The notes beneath the pieces were generated by a model. The model saw only the letters and a program-made list of their open reading frames with translations, ran no database searches and was not told the DNA's origin. 7,031 nt of DNA from Bacteroidales bacterium GP4 (GTDB lineage: Bacteria > Bacteroidota > Bacteroidia > Bacteroidales > Muribaculaceae): contig DAAL01000027.1 of NCBI GenBank assembly GCA_001701065.1, positions 1-7,031 of the forward strand. The letters are read 5' to 3'. The translations under genes and the position numbers were made by a program. This document shows positions 1 through 5,434 of the stretch, in pieces; the first letter of the stretch is position 1, and each line of letters opens with the position of its first letter.

Positions 1-276
1 CGCGCCCAACTGCCGAGAGTAAAGCACAAATTCCTTTCCCCGGCTGAGATGGAGCAATGGGACACACTCGACTCACTTCTTACGGCATGGACCATCAAAG
101 AAGCCGCCTATAAAGCTGCCGGAGTGCGCGGGCTGCCGCTCGTGGAAGGCATCAACATAAAAAATTCAGGCAGCGTCGAAGTGACACCGCCTGAAGGTAA
201 ATTGATGACTTATTCAGTCCACAGCGTGACACGCGACGATGTGCGCATCACCGCAGTGTCCCGTATTATTCCTTGA
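1..276 (+). CDS. 4'-phosphopantetheinyl transferase, Sfp type (C-terminal part)
   Basis: The reading frame is open from the first base, so the gene starts outside the window; 91 residues and the TGA stop are visible. Enzymes of this family move the phosphopantetheine arm of coenzyme A onto a serine of acyl or peptidyl carrier proteins, activating them for fatty acid, polyketide or non-ribosomal peptide synthesis in the cytoplasm. The family signature is clear: KFLSPAE (visible residues 10-16), then WTIKEAAYKAAG (30-41), where Glu34 is the expected magnesium ligand and Lys38 the conserved lysine of the W-x-x-KEA-x-x-K pattern. The last 50 residues are a variable beta-rich tail. The gene converges with upp and the two 3' ends overlap by 11 bases. 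An internal ATG at 49 lies inside the conserved domain and is not the start. The carrier-protein target cannot be told from this fragment. Confidence 0.88.
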   Translation, partial: RAQLPRVKHKFLSPAEMEQWDTLDSLLTAWTIKEAAYKAAGVRGLPLVEGINIKNSGSVEVTPPEGKLMTYSVHSVTRDDVRITAVSRIIP

Positions 277-919
277 TTCCATAAGCCAAGTCGCCGGCAT
301 CGCCGAGACCGGGCACAATGTAACTGTGAGGATTCAGGTCAGGATCCACAGCACCCACCCACAGCGTGGTGTTCTCATCGGGGAATGTTGCCTTCACAAA
401 ATCCACGGCAGCCTGCGACGCGATGACCGAAGCTATGTGCACTTTGGCAGGTGTCCCCTTGGTGAGCAGAGCACGGTAGCTCAACTCCATGGACGCGCCT
501 GTGGCAAGCATCGGGTCGACAAGAATAAGAGTCTTGCCGTCAAGACGGGGCGAAGCTATGTACTCGATGAACACATCGAAGTTCTCCTTTTCCTTATATT
601 TTCGGTAAGCTGACACAAAAGCGTTCTCGGCATCGTCAAACATGTTAAGGAATCCCACATGGAACGGCACCCCTGCGCGGAAAATAGTACCCAACACCAC
701 TTGCTCCCCTATCACATTGCATTCACACTGCGCAAGAGGGGTAGTGATTTCTTTCTTGGTGTAATCGAGGGTACGGCTGATTTCGTAAGCCATAATCTCC
801 CCTATTCGCTCCAGATTACGGCGGAAGCGTAGCCGGTCATTCTGTATATCGACATTACGCAACTCCATCATGTACTGGCTGATGAGGGAGTGGTGCTCGT
901 CAAAGTTTACGATTTTCAT
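266..919 (-). CDS. upp: uracil phosphoribosyltransferase
   Basis: Cytoplasmic pyrimidine-salvage enzyme that makes UMP and pyrophosphate from uracil and PRPP. The 217-residue product is close to the family's usual length. The PRPP-binding loop is seen as LILVDPMLATGASM (residues 131-144) and the C-terminal uracil-binding segment as YIVPGLGDAGDLAYG (200-214); TIFRAGVPFHVGF (78-90) matches the conserved region usually written ILRAG. The start MKIVNFDEHHSLISQ is the usual N-terminus of Bacteroidetes versions. It lies 15 bases downstream of the HAD phosphatase stop codon with no promoter match in the gap, so the two are probably one transcript. Its 3' end overlaps the convergent phosphopantetheinyl transferase gene by 11 bases, and I see no intrinsic terminator beyond it. 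Confidence is high because all signature segments are intact. Confidence 0.96.
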   Translation of the reverse strand: MKIVNFDEHHSLISQYMMELRNVDIQNDRLRFRRNLERIGEIMAYEISRTLDYTKKEITTPLAQCECNVIGEQVVLGTIFRAGVPFHVGFLNMFDDAENAFVSAYRKYKEKENFDVFIEYIASPRLDGKTLILVDPMLATGASMELSYRALLTKGTPAKVHIASVIASQAAVDFVKATFPDENTTLWVGAVDPDLNPHSYIVPGLGDAGDLAYGIKE

Positions 920-934
920 GATTAAAAAGAGTGT

Positions 935-1543
935 TTATTGTATTTTTATGTTATAAAATTCAGTTCCGGGAGCCACATGCGCCGCATTGAACCCAAGCTG
1001 TCGGGCAGCTTCGCAGTTAGCCTTGGAATCGTCGAAGAAAAGTGTTTCACTCGCCTTTATGCCGAACTTCCGGAGCACATATTCAAATATTTCAGGCGCG
1101 GGCTTACAGCATTTTGCCTCAAAAGAGGTGACTATTCCGTCAAAATAGTCATCGACCGTGCCCCCTTCCTGACGGAAAGCCTTGGCTATATCGGAGTTCC
1201 ACATGATGGCGTTGGTATTGGACAGCATGTATATCTTATAGTCCTTACGGAGTTTTTTCAGTTCTTCAAGCCGCCGCAACGGTATTCCCACAAGAAACTT
1301 ATTGAATGCCGCATCGATGGCATCGTCAGTCACTTCACCGGGGATGTGCTTACGCACTTCGTCACGGAACTCAGCTTCACTTATTTTGCCTTCCTCGATC
1401 AATGCAAAGGGGCCTTTCTGTCCGTAATCGCCCAAAAAGTCGGCAATGTCAGCCATTCCAAGCTCACGAAAAGCTTTCTCGCAGTCCTGACGGCGGATGT
1501 CCATAATCACTCCGCCGAGGTCAAATAACAAATTCTTCACCAT
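935..1543 (-). CDS. HAD-superfamily hydrolase (subfamily IA, YihX-like phosphatase)
   Basis: Predicted cytoplasmic phosphatase of 202 residues. HAD motif I is LLFDLGGVIMD, with the nucleophile Asp8; the second Asp of the usual DxD is Gly10, as in YihX-type sugar phosphatases (FDLGNV). Motif II is the SNT at 108-110, motif III is Lys147 in KPAPEIF, and motif IV is the Asp171-Asp172 pair in FFDDSKANCEAARQLGF. Residues 15-90 form the helical cap. I chose ATG 1543: a longer frame from TTG 1561 adds only six residues (MYLCGI) and overlaps a promoter -7 box. The DUF4861 gene ends 40 bases upstream and upp begins 15 bases downstream on the same strand. The substrate is unknown; a sugar phosphate or nucleotide is possible. 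The link to upp is a matter of position only. Confidence 0.88.
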   Translation of the reverse strand: MVKNLLFDLGGVIMDIRRQDCEKAFRELGMADIADFLGDYGQKGPFALIEEGKISEAEFRDEVRKHIPGEVTDDAIDAAFNKFLVGIPLRRLEELKKLRKDYKIYMLSNTNAIMWNSDIAKAFRQEGGTVDDYFDGIVTSFEAKCCKPAPEIFEYVLRKFGIKASETLFFDDSKANCEAARQLGFNAAHVAPGTEFYNIKIQ

Positions 1544-1550
1544 AATGCCA

Positions 1551-1581
1551 CAAAGGTACAAAACAATCGGAAATACTACAA
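1551..1581 (-). promoter_or_regulatory. Bacteroidetes-type promoter before the HAD gene
   Basis: Read on the minus strand, TTG (1581-1579) is followed after 20 bases by TACCTTTG (1558-1551), which fits the TTTG / TAnnTTTG consensus of the Bacteroidetes primary sigma factor; the -33 element matches only TTG. Only seven bases separate the -7 box from ATG 1543, so the transcript would be leaderless or nearly so. It lies between the DUF4861 stop codon and the HAD gene and would let HAD-upp be expressed apart from the upstream gene. Confidence 0.55.
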
Positions 1582-1583
1582 TT

Positions 1584-2684
1584 TTATTGACGCTTCAAGT
1601 AGTCAATCCACCGGTCTACGTCAGTGATATCGGCACGATTCCACGCAAATCCCCATTTATAGGCAAACTTGTCGCCCGGATTGTAACGGGTAACGCCGAT
1701 GATATGCGGCACTTCCTCCCTGTCGGTCACATATATGCTGTCGGGGGCGTTCATGAACACCACGCCCATGAATCCTTTGCCGTTGTCATCGCCCTGGGTG
1801 GGATCGATATAGGCAATGTACCGTCCGGCAGAGTCAGGCGCAATGCGTCCTTCCTCATCACGGAGCACTATTCCGGCAGCCACGTCCACAGGCTTGGTCA
1901 ACCCGTCGTAATACACGATGGCGGAGTTAAGATGGTCGCCGGCATCGAGAGTGATAAGGCGGCGCTCCACAACCGCCGAGTCGCTTCCTATTGCCACAGG
2001 AGGAAAATCAAGCTGAACGGTGAATCGCAATGGACCATTGTCAAGCACAGTGGCGGTTTCGTAAGTCCAAGGGTAAACAAGCTGTCCCGACTCATCCATC
2101 ACCGCAGTTACTCCCGCACCCAAAGTGGGACCCACGGCGTAGCAGTCCATTCCGTAGCCGTGATCCTCGTGGTAACTCACATGCGCAGTCTTGGAAAGTT
2201 CGCCGGCGTAGAGCGTTTCCAGCACCGGCGCGCAAGGTCCGTGCTTGAAAAACACGTCGTAGCCGTAACCGCGCTCACCCCGTGCCCGCAACGACGGACC
2301 ATAGACACGGAATCCCACAAGGTCATTCTCCCAGGCGACATCATCGTCACGCTCGGGGTACACTCTTCCGCAAGACACATTATTATTATATATAGGCATC
2401 GTGTCGCATCCTTCCACCTGATAACGCGCAGAGCCGTGAGCCGGGACATCAGCCCGAAAGATAAGGCGACTGTCGTAAGTGAACTGTGAGGTCAACTCAT
2501 TGCCTGCCGAATCCCTGACTATGAAATAAGGCGCGCCCAGCAACCGCAAAACCGAATCGGCATCGTATTCCACCACTTTGCCGGTCCAGTCGGAGGAGGT
2601 AGGGTTATCCACGGTCAATGTAACAACGTCAGGAGCGCATGCCCCGAATAAAAGCATAATCAAAGGGAGTGACAATAATCGCAT
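1584..2684 (-). CDS. DUF4861-family lipoprotein
   Basis: Predicted exported lipoprotein of 366 residues. The N-terminus MRLLSLPLIMLLFGAC is a short signal peptide with Cys16 as the likely lipidated residue. The body carries the pattern I recognise from DUF4861: YPERDDDVAWEND (about 109-121), RGYGYDVFFKHG (138-149), YHEDHGYGMDCY (about 171-182), DNGPLRFTV, ITLDAGDHLNS and YIAYIDP. The catalytic role is not established; relatives are, to my knowledge, often found near carbohydrate-degradation genes, but no such genes are in this window. The many conserved acidic, His and aromatic residues would suit a carbohydrate-active or sugar-binding beta-sandwich, which is inference. ATG 2684 is preferred over TTG 2693, which would only add MDH and sits at the expected transcription start. 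It is the first gene of the DUF4861-HAD-upp row. Confidence 0.85.
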   Translation of the reverse strand: MRLLSLPLIMLLFGACAPDVVTLTVDNPTSSDWTGKVVEYDADSVLRLLGAPYFIVRDSAGNELTSQFTYDSRLIFRADVPAHGSARYQVEGCDTMPIYNNNVSCGRVYPERDDDVAWENDLVGFRVYGPSLRARGERGYGYDVFFKHGPCAPVLETLYAGELSKTAHVSYHEDHGYGMDCYAVGPTLGAGVTAVMDESGQLVYPWTYETATVLDNGPLRFTVQLDFPPVAIGSDSAVVERRLITLDAGDHLNSAIVYYDGLTKPVDVAAGIVLRDEEGRIAPDSAGRYIAYIDPTQGDDNGKGFMGVVFMNAPDSIYVTDREEVPHIIGVTRYNPGDKFAYKWGFAWNRADITDVDRWIDYLKRQ

Positions 2685-2700
2685 ATGGTCCAATTTTTCA

Positions 2701-2731
2701 CAAACTTAGTGAAAATTATCGGCACCGCAAA
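2701..2731 (-). promoter_or_regulatory. Bacteroidetes-type promoter before the DUF4861 gene
   Basis: On the minus strand, TTTG (2731-2728) is followed after exactly 19 bases by TAAGTTTG (2708-2701), a full match to the TTTG-N19-TAnnTTTG consensus. Transcription should begin around 2694-2697, leaving a leader of roughly 10 bases before ATG 2684. It lies in the 129-base gap shared with the divergent RNA methyltransferase gene. Confidence 0.75.
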
Positions 2732-2813
2732 ATTATAACCTACCATGGATGCCGGTTTTTGAATAGCGGAATGTGGAAAAAAATCACTAACTTCGCTGTT
2801 AAATAATGAATAT

Positions 2814-3350
2814 ATGAGCCGTAAGAAGACGATATGGGACCTGCAGCGCATGAGCGCGTCAGAGTTTAAAGAATCAGAGAAGCTACCGCTTGCGGTGGTG
2901 CTTGACAATGTGCGCAGCCTCAGCAATGTAGGCGCGATACTCAGGACCTCCGATGCATTCCGCATTGACCGTGTGCTGCTGTGCGGCGTAACGGGGTGTC
3001 CCCCCTCCACCGAAATCCATAAGACAGCACTTGGCGCCGAAGATTCGGTGGACTGGCAATACTTCGCCTCCACCCTCGACGCTGTTGCCGATCTAAAGGG
3101 ACGGGGCTATACAGTGTGCGCCCTCGAACAAGCCGATGACAGCGTGAGCCTTGAGGATTTTCCGGTAGAGGAGGGCAAGAAGTACGCCATAATAGCAGGA
3201 AACGAGGTGAACGGCGTGGACCAGGCAGTGGTGGACGCTTCCGATGCCGTCATAGAAATTCCACAGTTCGGAACGAAGCATTCGCTCAACGTGTCAGTAT
3301 CAGTGGGAATAACGTTGTGGCACTTCGTGGAACGTATGCTAAAATTTTGA
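2814..3350 (+). CDS. SpoU/TrmH-family RNA 2'-O-methyltransferase
   Basis: Cytoplasmic SPOUT-fold enzyme expected to move a methyl group from S-adenosylmethionine to a ribose 2'-OH of tRNA or rRNA. All three SpoU motifs are present in the 178 residues: motif 1 DNVRSLSNVGAILRTSDA (31-48, catalytic Arg34), motif 2 IIAGNEVNGV (126-135) and motif 3 IEIPQFGTKHSLNVSVSVG (147-165), which forms the trefoil knot and binds the cofactor. There is no N-terminal L30e-like substrate-binding domain, so this is a minimal TrmH-like protein; residues 1-25 are a short basic extension. Target RNA and position cannot be assigned from sequence alone. It is divergent from the DUF4861 gene and lies 54 bases before lpxB. 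No convincing promoter match was found; TAACTTCG at 2788-2795 is the nearest. Confidence 0.92.
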   Translation: MSRKKTIWDLQRMSASEFKESEKLPLAVVLDNVRSLSNVGAILRTSDAFRIDRVLLCGVTGCPPSTEIHKTALGAEDSVDWQYFASTLDAVADLKGRGYTVCALEQADDSVSLEDFPVEEGKKYAIIAGNEVNGVDQAVVDASDAVIEIPQFGTKHSLNVSVSVGITLWHFVERMLKF

Positions 3351-3376
3351 AAATAAGGGGAAGATAATTATCTTTG
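3346..3376 (+). promoter_or_regulatory. Bacteroidetes-type promoter of lpxB
   Basis: TTTG (3346-3349), 19 bases, then TATCTTTG (3369-3376): a complete consensus match. The -33 element overlaps the stop codon of the RNA methyltransferase gene. Transcription should start near 3381-3384, giving a leader of about 20 bases. That leader ends in AAGGAAGGA (3396-3404) directly before the ATG at 3405, an unusually purine-rich ribosome-binding region for this phylum. Confidence 0.75.
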
Positions 3377-3404
3377 TCACACATTATATATATATAAGGA
3401 AGGA

Positions 3405-4541
3405 ATGAAGTACTTTATATCGGCAGGAGAGCCATCGGGCGACCTACATGCCGCACATCTCATAGCACAAATCAACCGCCAGGACCCGGAAGCACAATGG
3501 GAATTCCTGGGCGGCGACCTCATGGCGCATGAAAGCGGAAAGCAGCCTGTGGTACACTACCGCGACATGGCTTTTATGGGATTCAGCGAAGTACTCCGAC
3601 ATCTTCCGCAGGTGCTTAACAATTTCAAGGCGGCAAAACGCGCGGTAGAGACTTTCCGCCCCGATGCGATAATACTGGTGGACTATCCGAGTTTCAATCT
3701 GAGGATAGCCAAAGCAGCGCACCGGCTCGGCATTCCGGTGTATTACTACATCTCGCCCAAGGTGTGGGCATGGAAAGAGCATCGGGTGAAAGCCATAAAA
3801 CAATACGTGAGGAAGGTGTTCTGCATCCTGCCCTTTGAAGTGGATTTCTACAAGAACCGCCATGACTATAATGTGGACTACGTGGGCAACCCTTCAGTGG
3901 AGGAAATGGACCAGAAGCTACGGAACTGCATGAGCCGGGAGGAGTTTCTTAAAACCCACCGATTGCCCGACAAACCGATAATAGCACTGCTGCCCGGCAG
4001 CCGCAAAAGCGAGATAAAGAACAACCTCGCCATAATGGAAGAGGCTGCGGCATCCCTAACCGACTATCAGATAGTGGTGGCAGGCGCGCCGGGACTTGAC
4101 ATTGCCGAATACGGATTCTATCTCTCGCCGGGGGTGAGAATACTCAGCGACGCGACCTTTGAACTTCTGCACCATGCGCAAGTGGCACTTGTGACATCAG
4201 GCACAGCCACGCTGGAATGCGCGTTGATGGGGACTCCGCAAGTGGTGTGCTACCGCAGCAACGGCAGCAAACTCACTTACGCCATCATGTCGAAGATACT
4301 TAAGATACCGTTCGTGTCGCTTCCCAACCTTATTGCAGGCAAAGAAATAGTGCCGGAAATGCTGCTGCACCGCTGCACACCTGAGCTTGTGGGTAAAGAA
4401 CTCAATAAAATACTACCGGGACGACCGGGCTACGACAATCAGCAGGAGGGATACGAACTGATGCGCACGAAACTTGGCACATCGGACTGCGCCGCCACCA
4501 CTGCACGACACCTTATAGAGGACCTAAAGTGCGCCCGATAA
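3405..4541 (+). CDS. lpxB: lipid-A-disaccharide synthase
   Basis: Membrane-associated GT19 glycosyltransferase that joins UDP-2,3-diacylglucosamine and lipid X (2,3-diacylglucosamine 1-phosphate) into the tetraacyl disaccharide 1-phosphate of lipid A. The 378 residues are nearly the length of E. coli LpxB (382). Family hallmarks in order are GEPSGD (8-13), DYPSFN (93-98), ISPKVWAW (116-123), PFEVDFY (143-149), VGNP (160-163), LLPGSRKSEI (195-204), SGTATLE (265-271) and LPNLIAGKEIVPE (306-318). The first residue is supported by the GEPSGD spacing and by the purine-rich AAGGAAGGA immediately upstream. It has its own promoter within and just after the methyltransferase stop codon, and a hairpin spans its own stop codon. 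It shows that the organism makes a lipid A type outer membrane. No frameshift or missing motif is seen. Confidence 0.97.
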   Translation: MKYFISAGEPSGDLHAAHLIAQINRQDPEAQWEFLGGDLMAHESGKQPVVHYRDMAFMGFSEVLRHLPQVLNNFKAAKRAVETFRPDAIILVDYPSFNLRIAKAAHRLGIPVYYYISPKVWAWKEHRVKAIKQYVRKVFCILPFEVDFYKNRHDYNVDYVGNPSVEEMDQKLRNCMSREEFLKTHRLPDKPIIALLPGSRKSEIKNNLAIMEEAAASLTDYQIVVAGAPGLDIAEYGFYLSPGVRILSDATFELLHHAQVALVTSGTATLECALMGTPQVVCYRSNGSKLTYAIMSKILKIPFVSLPNLIAGKEIVPEMLLHRCTPELVGKELNKILPGRPGYDNQQEGYELMRTKLGTSDCAATTARHLIEDLKCAR

Positions 4542-4556
4542 ACCCTTATCGGCGCA
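4530..4556 (+). terminator. hairpin at the lpxB stop codon, possible terminator
   Basis: TGCGCCCGATAA (4530-4541) pairs with TTATCGGCGCA (4546-4556) across an ACCC loop: 11 base pairs with one bulged C. The 5' arm contains the lpxB stop codon. The following bases (AATTGTTC) do not form a real T-tract, so this may be a weak or factor-assisted terminator or a 3'-end stabilising stem. Confidence 0.5.
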
Positions 4557-4585
4557 AATTGTTCACCGCAGCAACACCTTATATG

Positions 4586-4617
4586 GGTTAAAAATCCTGA
4601 AATTCCGGCGTTTAACC
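4586..4617. repeat. inverted repeat GGTTAAA / TTTAACC
   Basis: GGTTAAA (4586-4592) and TTTAACC (4611-4617) are perfect 7-base arms around an 18-base loop. The surrounding stretch 4557-4750 is AT-rich and shows no coding frame, tRNA or recognisable RNA. The repeat could be a weak stem or a protein site; nothing else supports a role. Confidence 0.35.
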
Positions 4618-4751
4618 AAATATATGTTACACATTGGCATCCATTTCAAGGGAAGTTATGGCATTATTTCACCTTAAATTATTGCTTCACAAAGTATTAA
4701 CGCCAATTTGGGAAACACATGAACTTTCACATATATTATACACCTAACTCA

Positions 4752-4781
4752 TTGTCAATCCGAATTTTAGCAGTAACTTTG
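4752..4781 (+). promoter_or_regulatory. Bacteroidetes-type promoter of the candidate small RNA
   Basis: TTG (4752-4754), 19 bases, then TAACTTTG (4774-4781). The -7 box is a full match and the -33 box matches TTG. Transcription should start near 4786-4790. No start codon with a credible frame follows, but an intrinsic terminator does, at 4927-4960. Confidence 0.65.
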
Positions 4782-4786
4782 CATCG

Positions 4787-4960
4787 GCTTGATAGAAAGT
4801 CATAATACTTAAAACGCACAGTCGCAAATACAACCCTTTGTCATTCTCAGAAAACTGTCTGCCACGCGGCTGTGTAGTTAAGTTAGCCACGAGAATTATA
4901 TATACTTGAATTTTTGGTTATGAGTGAGTGCGGTTCTGTGAAGAACTGCGCTTATTTTTT
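4787..4960 (+). ncRNA. candidate small RNA of about 170 nt, family unknown
   Basis: The span is bounded by a promoter match upstream and a strong intrinsic terminator at its end; the 5' end is uncertain by a few bases. Within it, CACAGTCGC (4817-4825) pairs with GCGGCTGTG (4866-4874) as nine base pairs including one G-U, enclosing about 40 bases with a small ACAA-CCCT-TTGT hairpin (4830-4841) and an unpaired, C-rich loop. A further pairing TTAAGT/ACTTGA (4878-4883 with 4904-4909) competes with TAGCCA/TGGTTA (4884-4889 with 4915-4920), so the middle may take alternative forms. No long 5'-3' closing stem as in 6S RNA, no RNase P or SRP core sequence, and no credible ORF is seen. It may act in trans on other mRNAs. 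It points towards the small minus-strand ORF, so read-through would be antisense to it. Confidence 0.55.
4927..4960 (+). terminator. intrinsic terminator of the candidate small RNA
   Basis: AGTGCGGTTCT (4927-4937) pairs with AGAACTGCGCT (4942-4952) as an uninterrupted 11-base-pair stem with two G-U pairs and a GTGA loop, which is a GNRA tetraloop. The T-rich tail TTATTTTTT (4952-4960) follows directly. On the minus strand no T-run follows, so it works for + strand transcripts. Confidence 0.85.
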
Positions 4961-5013
4961 GTACCTGTCCCAACTACAACTGAGTGACATTCGGTGCATC
5001 TCTCCGGACAATA

Positions 5014-5220
5014 CTAACATCCGTTCCCGGATAAAGAATCCCCACCATCTTCACGGGCGCACTGCAACGCTTGATCGGAATCACCGGAATCCGCCACTGG
5101 AATCACCGATGTGATAATAGACTCGTCTTCTATCGTTGAAATCTCGTTATGGCTGTTGCTCGCACTTAACGATAACGTTGATGTGACCACGAACAAAATC
5201 AATTTGTACTTCGGTTTCAT
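5014..5220 (-). CDS. small putative exported protein, unknown
   Basis: I do not recognise this 68-residue product. The N-terminus MKPKYKLILFVVTSTLSLS has basic residues, a hydrophobic core and small residues near position 19-20, like a signal peptidase I substrate; the rest is acidic and polar, with Cys54 and Cys68. Support for it being a gene is the signal-like start plus a full-consensus promoter at 5299-5330, which leaves a leader of about 75 bases. It is divergent from the TPR-HTH regulator, an arrangement that suggests a functional link. A caution: after about residue 40 the reading may have shifted. Two copies of a 10-base repeat 22 bases apart lie here, and skipping that interval joins the N-terminus to another frame ending at 4974 (74 residues, with PVKMVGILYPGTDVSIVRRD near its end). 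Either form, or a decayed gene, is possible. Confidence 0.45.
   Translation of the reverse strand: MKPKYKLILFVVTSTLSLSASNSHNEISTIEDESIITSVIPVADSGDSDQALQCAREDGGDSLSGNGC
5077..5108. repeat. 10-base direct repeat inside the small ORF
   Basis: GGAATCACCG occurs at 5077-5086 and again at 5099-5108, a period of 22 bases, with a third partial copy (GGAATC) at 5086-5091. Because 22 is not a multiple of three, gain or loss of one period would change the reading frame of the small minus-strand gene. Confidence 0.7.
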
Positions 5221-5298
5221 ATTCTAAATTATTTATGAATTTTCATTTTCCACGGCATCACACATTGTCAATAAATCCATGAGTTACCATACCACATA

Positions 5299-5330
5299 CA
5301 AAGTTACCTCTCCACATCATAGATTCCAAA
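5299..5330 (-). promoter_or_regulatory. Bacteroidetes-type promoter of the small exported ORF
   Basis: On the minus strand, TTTG (5330-5327) is followed after 20 bases by TAACTTTG (5306-5299), a complete consensus match. Transcription should begin near 5292-5295, about 75 bases before the ATG at 5220. The leader contains short ATG-initiated frames and the near-palindrome ATGAAAATTCAT. Confidence 0.65.
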
Positions 5331-5338
5331 TAATCACA

Positions 5339-5420
5339 ATGGACAGATTAATGGACTAACGCCTTTACACGCCCTTTATTCCATTGCCATATCACTTTTA
5401 ATACATATATTTGTAGTCCA
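5339..5420. promoter_or_regulatory. possible operator: repeated TGGAC half-sites between divergent promoters
   Basis: ATGGAC occurs at 5339-5344 and 5351-5356, 12 bases apart, and the second copy extends to TGGACTA (5352-5358). Its exact inverse TAGTCCA lies at 5414-5420, directly after the -7 box of the regulator promoter, so the inverted pair brackets the promoter core. A 12-base period and bracketing suit a regulator site, perhaps of the HTH protein itself; this is inference from pattern only. Confidence 0.35.
5384..5413 (+). promoter_or_regulatory. Bacteroidetes-type promoter of the TPR-HTH regulator
   Basis: TTG (5384-5386), 19 bases, then TATATTTG (5406-5413). Transcription should start around 5418-5421, leaving a leader of about 15 bases before ATG 5435. 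It is divergent from the small-ORF promoter, with about 50 bases between their -33 elements. Confidence 0.65.
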
Positions 5421-5434
5421 AAACCATTCTGTCT

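Noticed and set aside
1497..2489. A 330-codon + strand frame opposite the DUF4861 gene, and a 196-codon one at 938-1528 opposite the HAD gene
   Set aside because: Both are antisense shadows: the opposite strand encodes full family signatures, while these products show no domain and are rich in His, Arg and Val in the manner of reverse-frame translations.
2685..2693. TTG at 2693 as the start of the DUF4861 gene, and similarly TTG 1561 for the HAD gene
   Set aside because: In both cases a promoter -7 box places the transcript start at or downstream of the TTG, and an in-frame ATG follows within 3-6 codons directly before the signal peptide or motif I.
2788..2795. TAACTTCG as a promoter -7 box for the RNA methyltransferase gene
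   Set aside because: It has one mismatch in the TTTG part and no TTG at 19-21 bases upstream; the nearest TTTG is 26 bases away.
4617..4649. Minus-strand TTG-N22-TATATTTG as a promoter running antisense into lpxB
   Set aside because: The 22-base spacing is longer than in the other six sites, and no gene or terminator for such a transcript is visible, so it is probably chance in AT-rich DNA.
4787..4960. 6S RNA, SRP RNA or RNase P RNA as the identity of the candidate small RNA
   Set aside because: No long closing stem with a central bubble, no SRP apical-loop consensus and no RNase P conserved core were found by eye; a covariance-model search would settle this.
4914..5114. A 66-codon + strand frame beginning inside the small-RNA region
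   Set aside because: The terminator stem and T-run lie within its first codons, the peptide has no recognisable pattern, and its latter part is antisense to the small exported ORF.
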